Both the position numbers and the translations under genes were made by a program. 64,000 nt of DNA. Origin: Teichococcus aestuarii. Its GTDB lineage: Bacteria; Pseudomonadota; Alphaproteobacteria; Acetobacterales; Acetobacteraceae. The notes beneath the pieces were generated by a model. The model ran no database searches. It had not been told where the DNA came from and saw only the letters and a list, made by a program, of their open reading frames with translations. Location: positions 248,001-312,000 of the forward strand of contig NZ_PDOA01000002.1 of the NCBI RefSeq assembly GCF_003116135.1, given 5' to 3'. The first letter of the stretch is position 1, and the number at the start of each line of letters is the position of its first letter. Shown here one piece after another: positions 45,759-54,152 of this stretch.

Positions 45759-47513
45759 TCAGCCCAGCTCGATCTGCGTGGCCAGGCAGGTGATGGGCGC
45801 CAGGGCCCGCACGGCCAGCACCGGGCAGGGGCGCACCACGCCATAGGCGGGGCTCTCCCAGCCCTCTTCAAGGGTGATGTGCAGCGGCGCGTCGGCAGTC
45901 ACCCGCAGCCGGTCCGGGCCTTCCACCCCGCCGGGGCGGAGCCGCCATGCGCCGGGCCCCAGCCGCCAGCGCAGCGTCAGCGCATGGAAGGGTCCGCTCA
46001 CCGTGTCCAGCACCGTCCAGCTGCGCCCCTCGGCCCGGACCTGGCGGTGATGCCGGTTGCCCCGGCCGTCGCGCAGCGCCGCGCCGTCGGGCAGCGGGCG
46101 CAGGCGGGGCCAGCGGGCGAGCAGGAAGCGCGACAGGCGCGGCATCGGCTCCCGCCCGTCGAAGGTGATGGTGTTGTGCGCGGCGGCGGCGGGGAAGTAG
46201 TCCAGCCACCATTCCTGGCCGGCGGGGGGGTTGTAGGCGCCGGTGCCGGCATCGGTCAGCACCGGGCGGTCGCCGTCCCACAGCTCGAAATGCAGCATGT
46301 CGGCCTGGCCGGGGCGGAAGCGCAGCGGGCCGGTGCGCAGCAGGGCGCGCGCCCCCGCCACCGCCCAGCCGCGGCTGCCGGTGGCCACCCATTCGGCCGG
46401 GCGCAGCGCCGCCGGCAGCCCTTCCGGCAGGCCCAGCCAGCGGCAGCCCGGCTCCTCCGCGAAGCCGGCCGATTCGCCGGCGAACAGGCGCATCGCCCGC
46501 TCCACGCTGCCGCGCGCGTCGGCCACGCCGCCGGCCGAGAGATCGGCCAGGGCCGAGCCGTCCTGGTGGCCCAGCGCCGGCAGCGCGCCCTGGGCCGAGA
46601 CCAGCCGCGCCAGCCAGCGCGCCGCCGCCGCCGCGCGGGCGGTGAAGGGCTCGGGCAGCGGCGGCGCGCCCTGGTGGCGGCGCAGCGCCTCCACCACCGA
46701 GAGCACGTCGAGCAGCAGCCGGTGATAGCCGGTGGAGAGCTGGGCGAAGCCGCCATCCGGCGCCACCAGCCGCGCCAGGGCGGCGGCCAGCTCCTGGCCG
46801 GCGCGGCGGGCCATGGCCGCGTCCCCCAGCAGCCAGCCGCAGGCCAGCAGCCCGGCGGGCTCGCTGATGCTGTGGTTGTTGTCCTGCGCCCGGGCATAGG
46901 CGCGGGTGGCCAGGATGCGGCGGGCATGCAGCGCCAGCAGGTCGCGCGCCGCCGGGCCGGGGCGGCGCAGCCCGGCCAGCATCAGCGCCAGGGCCAGATG
47001 CAGCACGCGCAGCGCCGCCTCCTGCCCGCAGGCCCAGTTCGGCCCGCGGAAGGGCGGGTTGGCGTCGGTCCAGGCGGCAAGGCGCGCCTCCAGCCGGGCG
47101 CGGTGGCCTTCCTCCGGCCACAGCCGCGCCGCCTGCACCAGCAGCGGCAGGCAGGCCAGGCGGTTCGCCTCCCAGACCGGGCGCACATCGCCCGGGTTGA
47201 ACAGGTCCAGCGCCAGGGCCGGCATGTCGGCGGCGAAGGGGCCATGGCAGACGGCGCCGGGCAGCGACTCCAGCGCGGCCCGCAGCCTGGCCTGCGCCTC
47301 CGGCGCCAGCACGGGCGGCGGCGGCAGCGCGGCGAAGCCCAGCAGGCCCACCGGCGGCGGCGGCGCGTCGCGCAGCGCCTGCTGCGGCAGCCCGGCGGCC
47401 TGCCGCAGCCGGTGCAACCCATACTGCGCCAGGGCATGGGGCCCGAGGCGGCAGGCCACGTCCGCCAGCAGCCACATCCGCGACGGCTCAGGATTGCGCG
47501 CTTGGATCGCCAT
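45759..47513 (-). CDS. Heparinase II/III family protein
   Basis: 584 aa from the ATG at 47513; an ATG at 47477 is possible. The (alpha/alpha) toroid N-terminal half ends with ARAQDNNHSISEPAGLLACG, where NNH is the catalytic Asn-His, and FAQLSTGYHRLLLDVLS (Tyr). The beta-sandwich half has DMLHFELWDGDRPVLTDAGTGAYNPP and HNTITFDGREPMPRLSRFL, as in Hepar_II_III proteins. Such genes in polysaccharide clusters trim or modify uronic-acid-containing polymers. No signal peptide is obvious, which is unusual for a lyase acting outside. It heads the minus-strand run. Confidence 0.85.
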   Translation of the reverse strand: MAIQARNPEPSRMWLLADVACRLGPHALAQYGLHRLRQAAGLPQQALRDAPPPPVGLLGFAALPPPPVLAPEAQARLRAALESLPGAVCHGPFAADMPALALDLFNPGDVRPVWEANRLACLPLLVQAARLWPEEGHRARLEARLAAWTDANPPFRGPNWACGQEAALRVLHLALALMLAGLRRPGPAARDLLALHARRILATRAYARAQDNNHSISEPAGLLACGWLLGDAAMARRAGQELAAALARLVAPDGGFAQLSTGYHRLLLDVLSVVEALRRHQGAPPLPEPFTARAAAAARWLARLVSAQGALPALGHQDGSALADLSAGGVADARGSVERAMRLFAGESAGFAEEPGCRWLGLPEGLPAALRPAEWVATGSRGWAVAGARALLRTGPLRFRPGQADMLHFELWDGDRPVLTDAGTGAYNPPAGQEWWLDYFPAAAAHNTITFDGREPMPRLSRFLLARWPRLRPLPDGAALRDGRGNRHHRQVRAEGRSWTVLDTVSGPFHALTLRWRLGPGAWRLRPGGVEGPDRLRVTADAPLHITLEEGWESPAYGVVRPCPVLAVRALAPITCLATQIELG

Positions 47514-47593
47514 AAGGAAACTGATAATCCAGTCATCACTTTTTAGCGAGCATTTCGTGGCCCCGCCTGTTGCGGGAAAAAGGCCCCTTCCGC

Positions 47594-50311
47594 ATGCCGC
47601 CTTCCGGTGCGCCGTCTCGTCCTCTCCGCTGGCCGGCCCGCCTGACCCGCCTGACGCTGGCGGGCCTGCTGCTGCTGCCCTCCCCCGCCCCGGCCCAGCC
47701 CGGCCCGCCCGGCGGCCAGGTGCCGAGCCCGCTGCTCTCGCCCCCCGCGCTGCCCTCCACCCTGCCCGGCGGCATGCCGCTGCCCAGCCTGCCGCCCGCC
47801 TTGCAGCAGGACATCCTGCAACGCATCCTGGAGGCCTCGGGCGGGCGCGCCCCGGCGCCTCTCCCCGCCACGCCGCCACTGGCGTCCCCATCGGCCGCCC
47901 ACCCGCCGGCCGCCCCCCCGCCGCCCCCGGCGGCGTCCGCCGAGCCGCTCTCGAACGCCGAGGCCTTCTTCGCCGCGCGGCTCGAGCAGCCGCTGCGGCA
48001 GTTCGGCTACGACACCTTCCGCGAGCTGGCCTCGGTGCCGCCCGCACAGGCGGCGCTCGGCACCCTGCCGGATGACTACATCCTGGGGCGGGACGACGAG
48101 ATCCTCGTCTCCATCCGCGGCCGCACCCGGCAGAACCACGCGCTGCGCATCAGCCGCGACGGCACGCTGCTGCTGCCGGACCTGCCGCCCTTCACCGCCG
48201 CCGGCCTCAGCCTCGGCGCGCTGCGCGCCGAGATCGAGCAGCGGGTGGCGCGGGAGCTGGGCGGCTCGGAGGCCTTCGTCTCGGCCGGGCAGCTGCGGCA
48301 GATCGGCGTCTTCGTGGCGGGGGAGGTGGTGCGGCCGGGGCTCTACAGCCTGCCCGCCATGGCCTCGGCGCTGGAGGCGCTGGCCCTGGCCGGCGGCGTG
48401 AGGAAGACCGGCACGCTGCGCGCCATCCGCGCCGAGGGGCCGCGCGGCAGCCGCGTCATCGACCTCTACGCCGTGCTGGGCAGCGAGCCCGGCGCGCCCG
48501 ACCTGGCGCTGCGCGAGGGGGAGCGGCTGGTGGTGCCGCCGCTCGGCGCCGCCGTGGCCGTGGCCGGCGAGGTGACGCGGCCCGGCATCTACGAGCTGCC
48601 CGCCGGCGCCGCCGCCTTGCCGCTCGAATCGCTGCTGCGGCTGGCCGGGCAGGCGCTGCGCCCGGCCGGCAACCGCTTCCTCCTCCAGGGCACGGATGCG
48701 CAGGGCCGCCGCGTCTTCTCCGAGGTGGGCGCCAATGCCCGGCTGCGGCGCGGCGACGCGCTGCTGGTGCAGCCGGGCACCGATGTCGCGGCCGGGCAGG
48801 TGCGGCTCTCCGGCCATGTGGCCACGCCGCTGCTGCGCGCCGCCGGCAGCGGCGGGCTGCGCGGCCTGCTCTCGGACCCGCGGCTGGTGAAGCCCGACCC
48901 CTATGTGCGGATGGGCCTCGTCTGGCGGGTGGACCCGGCGACGCGGGTGCGCCGCTTCATTCCCTTCGACCTCGGCCGCGTGCTGCAGCGCCAGGCCGAC
49001 ATGCCGCTGCGCGAGGCGGACGAGGTGATCCTGCTCTCGCAGGCGGAGGTGCTGTGGCTGGCCAGCCCGCCGGTGCAGCGCGCCCTGCGCGGCGAGGCGG
49101 CCGCCACGGCGCCCGGCGCGCCGGACTGCCCCGCCCTGCTCGCCCTCGCCACCGCCGCCCGCGCCTCGCCCGCCCGCTTCGCCCATGCGCGGGGCGCGGG
49201 CTTCCCGGATTTCGGCGCGCCGCCCTGCCCGCAGGTGTTCCTCGACCACCCGGCGCTGCTGCCCTATCTGCTCGACCAGTCGGTGCTGATCGCCGGCGAG
49301 GCGCGGCTGCCCGGCCTCTACCCGGTCCTCGACGACACCGGGCTCGACCAGGTGCTGGGCGCCGCCGGCGGCGTGACGGACACGGTGGACCTCTCCGCCG
49401 TCGAGCTCTCGCGCGAGCCGCTGGAGCAGGCGGGCGCCATCCCGCTCAGCCGCGTGCTGCTCGACCTGCGCAGCGGCAACTTCACCGCCGTGCGGCTCTC
49501 GCCGCGCGACGCCATCCGCCTGCCGCGCGGCTTCGGCGACCGCGACAGCGGCCCCGTCACCCTGGCGGGCGAGTTCGTGCGGCCCGGCATCTACGACATC
49601 CGCCGCGGCGAGCGCCTCTCGGAGCTGATGACGCGGGCGGGCGGGCTCTCGCCGCAGGCCTACCCCTATGGCACCGTCTTCACGCGCGAGAGCGTGCGGC
49701 AGCGGCAGCAGGAGGGCTTCGCCCGCACCGCGCGCGAGCTGGAGCAGAGCCTGATCCAGGTGGCGGCGGGGCAGGCCATGGCCGGCAGCAAGGCCGGCGG
49801 CATGGATCTCGGCGGCGCCATCACGGCGGGGCGGGAGCTGGCCGGCGCGCTGCGCGAGGCGCGCGCCGCCGGGCGCATGGTGGTGGAGGCCAACCCCGTC
49901 ATCCTCGCCGCGCGGCCGGAGCTGGACGTGCTGCTGGAGCCGGGCGACCTGATCATGGTGCCCAAGCGCCCGAACGAGGTGACGGTGGTGGGCGCCGTGC
50001 TGAACCCCGGCAGCCTGCAATTCTCCACCGGCTGGAAGGCGGCGGAATATGTGCGCGCCTCGGGCGGCACGCAGCGCTTCGCCGATGGCGGGCGCGCCTT
50101 CGTGGTGCTGCCGAACGGGCAGAGCGTGCCGGCCGGCCTCGGCGCCTGGCAGGCGGGCGGGCCGCCCATCCCGCCCGGCAGCCTTGTCGTCGTGCCGCAG
50201 GACCCCAGCCCCTACGAGACCTGGGGCTTCGTGCGCGACCTGACGCAGACGCTGGGGCAGATCTCCATCAGCGCCGCCGCCCTGGCGGTGATCTCCCGGC
50301 AGACGCGCTGA
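47594..50311 (+). CDS. SLBB-domain outer-membrane polysaccharide export protein (Wza-like)
   Basis: 905 aa from the ATG at 47594; a TTG at 47570 is a weaker option. A signal peptide (LTRLTLAGLLLLPSPAPA) is followed by a long Pro/Ala-rich region to about 110. A poly-export domain starts at about 140 (LPDDYILGRDDEILVSIRGR), and then come at least four SLBB repeats (FVAGEVVRPGLYSLPAM, AVAGEVTRPGIYELPAG, IAGEARLPGLYPVL, LAGEFVRPGIYDIRRGERL, VGAVLNPGSLQFSTG). No lipobox Cys is seen. Much longer than Wza (about 380 aa). Divergent from the glycan genes and likely their exporter. Confidence 0.9.
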   Translation: MPPSGAPSRPLRWPARLTRLTLAGLLLLPSPAPAQPGPPGGQVPSPLLSPPALPSTLPGGMPLPSLPPALQQDILQRILEASGGRAPAPLPATPPLASPSAAHPPAAPPPPPAASAEPLSNAEAFFAARLEQPLRQFGYDTFRELASVPPAQAALGTLPDDYILGRDDEILVSIRGRTRQNHALRISRDGTLLLPDLPPFTAAGLSLGALRAEIEQRVARELGGSEAFVSAGQLRQIGVFVAGEVVRPGLYSLPAMASALEALALAGGVRKTGTLRAIRAEGPRGSRVIDLYAVLGSEPGAPDLALREGERLVVPPLGAAVAVAGEVTRPGIYELPAGAAALPLESLLRLAGQALRPAGNRFLLQGTDAQGRRVFSEVGANARLRRGDALLVQPGTDVAAGQVRLSGHVATPLLRAAGSGGLRGLLSDPRLVKPDPYVRMGLVWRVDPATRVRRFIPFDLGRVLQRQADMPLREADEVILLSQAEVLWLASPPVQRALRGEAAATAPGAPDCPALLALATAARASPARFAHARGAGFPDFGAPPCPQVFLDHPALLPYLLDQSVLIAGEARLPGLYPVLDDTGLDQVLGAAGGVTDTVDLSAVELSREPLEQAGAIPLSRVLLDLRSGNFTAVRLSPRDAIRLPRGFGDRDSGPVTLAGEFVRPGIYDIRRGERLSELMTRAGGLSPQAYPYGTVFTRESVRQRQQEGFARTARELEQSLIQVAAGQAMAGSKAGGMDLGGAITAGRELAGALREARAAGRMVVEANPVILAARPELDVLLEPGDLIMVPKRPNEVTVVGAVLNPGSLQFSTGWKAAEYVRASGGTQRFADGGRAFVVLPNGQSVPAGLGAWQAGGPPIPPGSLVVVPQDPSPYETWGFVRDLTQTLGQISISAAALAVISRQTR

Positions 50312-50325
50312 GGCGGCTCAGCCCC

Positions 50326-50381
50326 GGATGCTCAACCCGGGACGCTTAGCCCCGGACGCTCAACTCCGGACGCTCAGCCCC
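50326..50381. repeat. Four 14-bp tandem repeats after the SLBB gene
   Basis: GGATGCTCAACCCG, GGACGCTTAGCCCC, GGACGCTCAACTCC and GGACGCTCAGCCCC lie head to tail, preceded by an 11-base partial. The last unit overlaps the stop of the small gene at 50374. Every unit carries a stop triplet on the minus strand, in shifting frames. Confidence 0.85.
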
Positions 50382-50565
50382 GGCTCCCGCCGGTGCCGCC
50401 GGTGGAGCCGGCGCCGGCCGGGCCGCCCTGCAGGCCCGGCTCGCCGGGGCGGTGGGCGGGCTTCTGGTCGCGCGGGTCGGGCCGCGCGCCGGGGCGGCCG
50501 GGCGTGTGGTTGCCGGGCCGCTCATGGGCGGGCAGCCGCATCGGGTCGGGCTTCTCCTCGGGCAT
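50374..50565 (-). CDS. Small Pro/Gly-rich, probably disordered protein
   Basis: 63 aa starting MPEEKPDPMRLPAHERPGNH at the ATG ending at 50565. It is preceded on its strand by GGAGGAGGAG at about 8 bases, an excellent ribosome site and the main support for the gene. Charged, Pro/Gly-rich and without hydrophobic segments; the end reads GGPAGAGSTGGTGGSRG. No family recognised. Its 3' end lies in a 14-bp tandem array, so the C-terminus is likely to vary. Confidence 0.55.
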   Translation of the reverse strand: MPEEKPDPMRLPAHERPGNHTPGRPGARPDPRDQKPAHRPGEPGLQGGPAGAGSTGGTGGSRG

Positions 50566-50670
50566 GGCGGGGCTCCTCCTCCTGGGTTCCACCACAGCAA
50601 CGCCGGCGGGGCGGGAAGGGCTGCGCGCCCCCCTTCCCCGGGGCGCCGCTTCGGGGCATGGCTGGGCGCC

Positions 50671-51120
50671 ATGACCGAGACTCCCGACATCCTCCGCGCC
50701 GCCACGCCGGAGCAGCGCGACGCCTGCCTCGCCATCCGCGAGGCGGTGTTCGTGCAGGAACAGCAGGTCCCGCCCGAGATGGAGTGGGACGAGCACGACG
50801 CCACCGCCCTGCATTTCCTCGCCCTGCGGGAGGGCCGCCCGCTGGCCACGGCGCGGGTGGTGTTCAAGGAGGGCGGGCGCGTCGCCAAGATCGGCCGCGT
50901 GGCGGTGCGGGCCGAGGCGCGCGGCAGCGGCCTCGGCGCCGCGCTGATGCGGGCGGTGGAGGCCGACCCGGCGCTGCGCCGGGTGGAACGCTGCGTGCTG
51001 GAGGCGCAGCTCCACGCCATCCCCTTCTACGAGCGGCTCGGCTACGCCGCCTCGGGCGAGGTGTTCCTCGACGCCGGCATCCCGCACCGCTTCATGGCGA
51101 AGGCGATGCCGCCCCGCTGA
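50671..51120 (+). CDS. GNAT family N-acetyltransferase
   Basis: 149 aa from the ATG at 50671 (MTETPDILRAAT). Acetyl-CoA motif: KIGRVAVRAEARGSGLGAALMRAVE (RGSGLG), then LEAQLHAIPFYERLGYAASGEVFLDAGIPHRFM. The VFVQEQQVPPEMEWDEHDATALHFLA start matches the YjcF/ElaA-like branch. Substrate unknown. Stands alone and converges with the YdjM-type gene. Confidence 0.87.
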   Translation: MTETPDILRAATPEQRDACLAIREAVFVQEQQVPPEMEWDEHDATALHFLALREGRPLATARVVFKEGGRVAKIGRVAVRAEARGSGLGAALMRAVEADPALRRVERCVLEAQLHAIPFYERLGYAASGEVFLDAGIPHRFMAKAMPPR

Positions 51121-51138
51121 GGGCGGCCGACGGGCGCC

Positions 51139-52194
51139 TCAGGGCTGCTCCGCCTGCTCCCGCCCGGTGGTGATGCCCCGCCACAGCGCGGAGAAGGAGC
51201 GCGCATCGGCGGCGGGGCGGCGGGCGAAGATGCGCGCCTCGCCCGGCCGCCCGGCGGCATCCACCGGCACGCTGATGCCCCAGAAGCCGAGCAGGCTCTC
51301 GCCCCGCGCGCCGTAGCGCGTGTCGGCGCCCTCCACCACGGCGGCGCCTTCCGCATCGCGCACCCGCCAGGCGACATGCCCCATGGCGAACCACTCCAGC
51401 AGCCGCCCCTCCCGCGTGGCGGCCACCGCGTCGATGCGCGGGTCGCGCTGGCGCGGCACCTCGGTCCAGGCGATCGGGCGCGGCGCCAGCATGCTGTGGA
51501 AGCCGATGCGGATGCTCTCCGGCGTCTCCGCCACCACCCGGCGGTACCAGGGCTGGAACAGCAGCGGGTAGGCGGTGACATCGGTGGCGGCGATGCCCTG
51601 CGCCGCGAGCTGGGCGCGCGCCGCCTCGCGCGTGCGGGCATCGAGGCTCCAGGCGTGCAGCGTGTAGGCGGCGACGAAGAACAGCGCGAGGGCCGAGGCC
51701 ACCACGCCCCGCCCCGCCCGGCGCGACAGCCCCGCCACCAGCGCCGCCGCCAGCAGCGGCAGGCTGTAGACGGGGTCGATGATCGGCATGGCGTTGATGG
51801 CGAAGCGGTGGTCCGAGAAGGGCGCCAGCAGCTGCGTGCCATAGCTGGTGAACAGGTCGATCAGCGGGTGCGTCACCAGCACCAGCACGGAGAGCCAGAT
51901 CCAGGCGCGCAGCCGGTCCGGGTCGGGCGGGGCGGCGCCGCGCCGGCGCGCCTCCCATTTCGCCAGGCCGAGGCCGATCAGCGGCCCCACCACCGGCCCG
52001 AAGAAGATGGAATGCGTCAGCCCCCGGTGGTGGCGCCAGGTGGCGAAGCCGTCCGACACCCAGCCCACCACCACGTCGAGGTCGGGCACCGTGCCCAGGG
52101 CGGCGCCCGCCAGCACCACGCGCCGGCCCAGGCCGCGCCGGAATCCGGCCGCCGCCACCGCCGCGCCGAAGAGAGCCTGAGTCACGCTGTCCAT
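51139..52194 (-). CDS. Membrane-bound metal-dependent hydrolase, YdjM/DUF457 family
   Basis: 351 aa from the ATG at 52194 (MDSVTQALFGAAVAAAGFRR). Metal-type motifs: HRGLTHSIFFGPVVGP and VTHPLIDLFTSYGTQLLAPFSDHRFAI. PDLDVVVGWVSDGFATWRHH matches the LexA-regulated inner-membrane YdjM family. Four to five helices fill the first 190 residues; the rest (FQPWYRRVVAETPESIRIGFHS and on) is soluble. Catalytic activity is not proven for the family. Divergent from the aldolase gene. Confidence 0.85.
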   Translation of the reverse strand: MDSVTQALFGAAVAAAGFRRGLGRRVVLAGAALGTVPDLDVVVGWVSDGFATWRHHRGLTHSIFFGPVVGPLIGLGLAKWEARRRGAAPPDPDRLRAWIWLSVLVLVTHPLIDLFTSYGTQLLAPFSDHRFAINAMPIIDPVYSLPLLAAALVAGLSRRAGRGVVASALALFFVAAYTLHAWSLDARTREAARAQLAAQGIAATDVTAYPLLFQPWYRRVVAETPESIRIGFHSMLAPRPIAWTEVPRQRDPRIDAVAATREGRLLEWFAMGHVAWRVRDAEGAAVVEGADTRYGARGESLLGFWGISVPVDAAGRPGEARIFARRPAADARSFSALWRGITTGREQAEQP

Positions 52195-52271
52195 GCCGGT
52201 CCTGTCATTCCTGCCGCGATCACGCTGCCGAATGTGGTGCGCCAAAGCGCGCTGTGCAGTGCGGCGGTGCG

Positions 52272-52300
52272 TTGACGCCCCCTCGGCACAGGCATAGCGT
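52272..52300 (+). promoter_or_regulatory. Candidate sigma-70 promoter of the HpcH-type aldolase
   Basis: TTGACG (52272-52277), 17-bp spacer, TAGCGT (52295-52300), then TTTGGAGGAAACGG as ribosome site in front of the ATG at 52336. The -35 is good and the -10 weak. Confidence 0.4.
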
Positions 52301-52335
52301 TTCGTCTCCGGCGATTTGGAGGAAACGGAATTACA

Positions 52336-53094
52336 ATGCCGAACAAGGTCAAGGATGCCTGGGCGCAGGGCCGCGCCGTGGTCAATGGCTGGCTGGCCAT
52401 CCCGAATGGCTACAGCGCCGAGGTCATGGCGCAGGCCGGCTTCGACAGCCTGACCGTCGACATGCAGCACGGCGTGCAGGACTACCTCTCCGCCGTCAGC
52501 TGCTTCCAGGGCATGCAGCCGCACGGCGTGACGCCGATGGTGCGCGTGCCGTGGAACGAGCCGGGCATCATCGGCAAGGTGCTCGATGCCGGCGCCATGG
52601 GCGTCATCTGCCCGATGGTGAACACCGCCGAGCAGGCGCAGCAGCTCGTCTCCTCCTGCCGCTACCCGCCCGAGGGCACCCGCTCCTTCGGCCCGATCCG
52701 CGCCGGCATCTATGGCGAGGCCGGCAGCTACTTCGAGACCGCCAACCGCGACATCGCCGTCATCCCGATGATCGAGACCAAGCAGGCGCTCGACAACCTG
52801 GAGGCCATCCTCGACGTGCCGGGGATTGACGGCATCTATGTTGGCCCCTCCGACCTCGGCCTCTCGCTCGGCATGGCGCCGAAGCTGGACCGCGACGAGC
52901 CGGAGATCATGAAGATCTACGAGCGGCTGCTGAACGAGTGCGGCAAGCGCAACATCGCCGTCGGCCTGCACAACGCCACCGGCGCCTACGCCAAGAAGAT
53001 GATCGGCATGGGCTTCAAGCTCACCACCATCCTCAACGACAGCGGGCTGATGCTGCAGGGCGCCAAGACGCAGATCGCGGCGGCGCGCGGCTGA
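52336..53094 (+). CDS. HpcH/HpaI family aldolase (2-keto-3-deoxy acid type)
   Basis: 252 aa, typical class II pyruvate aldolase length. Catalytic and metal residues can be placed in LTVDMQHGVQDY (His), PMVRVPWNE (Arg), PMIETKQALDNLEAI (Glu metal ligand) and GIYVGPSDLGLSLG (Asp). Such enzymes split 2-keto-3-deoxy sugar acids or hydroxy-ketoacids into pyruvate plus an aldehyde. It converges with kdgD, pointing to sugar-acid breakdown, although the two need not share a pathway. Cytoplasmic. Confidence 0.88.
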   Translation: MPNKVKDAWAQGRAVVNGWLAIPNGYSAEVMAQAGFDSLTVDMQHGVQDYLSAVSCFQGMQPHGVTPMVRVPWNEPGIIGKVLDAGAMGVICPMVNTAEQAQQLVSSCRYPPEGTRSFGPIRAGIYGEAGSYFETANRDIAVIPMIETKQALDNLEAILDVPGIDGIYVGPSDLGLSLGMAPKLDRDEPEIMKIYERLLNECGKRNIAVGLHNATGAYAKKMIGMGFKLTTILNDSGLMLQGAKTQIAAARG

Positions 53095-53098
53095 ACGG

Positions 53099-53140
53099 GA
53101 AAGGCCGGGGGAAGGAATTCCCCCGGCCTCCCATCTTCTT
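53099..53140. terminator. GAATTC-cored terminator element, copy C
   Basis: Perfect 11-bp stem GGCCGGGGGAA (53103-53113) with TTCCCCCGGCC (53118-53128), loop GGAA, followed by a CATCTTCTTCCC tract. It separates two convergent genes and could end both. Confidence 0.75.
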
Positions 53141-53149
53141 CCCGCCGGT

Positions 53150-54085
53150 TCAGGCGGCGGCGGCGAGCGGCTTCGGCAGCTTCGCGATCAGCGCCTTCAG
53201 CATGTCCATCTCCGCCGCGTCCAGGTCGGTCAGCGGCGCGCGCACCGGGCCGGCCGGGCGGCCCACCGCGGCGCAGCCCGCCTTCACGATGGAGACCGCA
53301 TAGCCCTTCTTCCGGTTGCGGATGGCGATGTAGGGCAGCACGAAATCCCGCAGGCCCTGGTAGACCGTGGCCGCATCCTTCGCCCGCACCGCCTTGTAGA
53401 AGGCATTGGCGAAATCCGGCACGAAGTTGAAGATGGCCGAGGAATAGGTCGTCACGCCCATCTCCAGATAGGGCAGGGCGAAGGTCTCGGCGGTGGGCAG
53501 GCCGCCCACATAGGTCAGCCGGTCGCCCATTTTGGCGTAGATGCGCGTCATCAGCTCGATGTCGCCCACGCCGTCCTTGAAGCCGACGAGGTTGGGGCAG
53601 CGCTCGCAGAGCCGCGCCAGCGTGTCCTCGTTCAGGATGGCGTTGTCGCGGTTGTAGACGATGACGCCGAGCCGCGTGCTCTTGCACACCGCCTCGATAT
53701 GCCCGGCAAGGCCCGCCTGCTCCGAGTTCACCAGGTAGTTCGGCAGCAGCAGCAGCCCGTCGGCCCCCGCCGCCTCGGCCGATTGCGCCAGCTCCTTCGC
53801 GATCGGCGTCGCCATGCCGGCCGCCGCGATCACCGGCACCTTGCCGCCCACCTCCTCCACCGCGTCCTTCACCACCACGGCGATCTCGGCGGGGGAGAGG
53901 TTGAAGAACTCGCCCGTGCCGCCGGCGGCGAACAGCCCGGCGGGGCCGTGGCCCAGCATCCAGCCCACATGCTCGCGATAGGGCGCGGCGTCGTAGCTGA
54001 AATCCGCCTTGAAGTGGGTGACGGGGAAGGACAGCAGGCCGCTGCCGATCTGCTGCGCCATCTCGGCGGGGGTCATGCGGGCCAT
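53150..54085 (-). CDS. kdgD: 5-dehydro-4-deoxyglucarate dehydratase
   Basis: 311 aa, DapA superfamily TIM barrel. The Schiff-base Lys170 is in [11 protein letters not shown] and Tyr144 in [24 protein letters not shown] (pyruvyl site) and the strongly conserved [13 protein letters not shown] start and [15 protein letters not shown] identify the KdgD branch (EC 4.2.1.41). It decarboxylates and dehydrates 5-keto-4-deoxyglucarate to 2-ketoglutarate semialdehyde in D-glucarate/galactarate breakdown. The next enzyme (semialdehyde dehydrogenase) is not in the window. Confidence 0.93.
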   Translation of the reverse strand: MARMTPAEMAQQIGSGLLSFPVTHFKADFSYDAAPYREHVGWMLGHGPAGLFAAGGTGEFFNLSPAEIAVVVKDAVEEVGGKVPVIAAAGMATPIAKELAQSAEAAGADGLLLLPNYLVNSEQAGLAGHIEAVCKSTRLGVIVYNRDNAILNEDTLARLCERCPNLVGFKDGVGDIELMTRIYAKMGDRLTYVGGLPTAETFALPYLEMGVTTYSSAIFNFVPDFANAFYKAVRAKDAATVYQGLRDFVLPYIAIRNRKKGYAVSIVKAGCAAVGRPAGPVRAPLTDLDAAEMDMLKALIAKLPKPLAAAA

Positions 54086-54114
54086 GCGCGGCTCCTCCGG
54101 CTGTTTGTCAGGTC

Positions 54115-54142
54115 ATCATACGTCCTATGCCTGCCCGCGCAA
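54115..54142 (-). promoter_or_regulatory. Candidate sigma-70 promoter of kdgD
   Basis: On the minus strand TTGCGC (54142-54137), 16-bp spacer and a near-consensus TATGAT (54120-54115), 30 bases before the kdgD ATG. CATA-GGACG-TATG within the spacer/-10 is an inverted repeat that may be an operator. The GGAGGAG ribosome site follows. Confidence 0.5.
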
Positions 54143-54152
54143 CCATCCTTGT

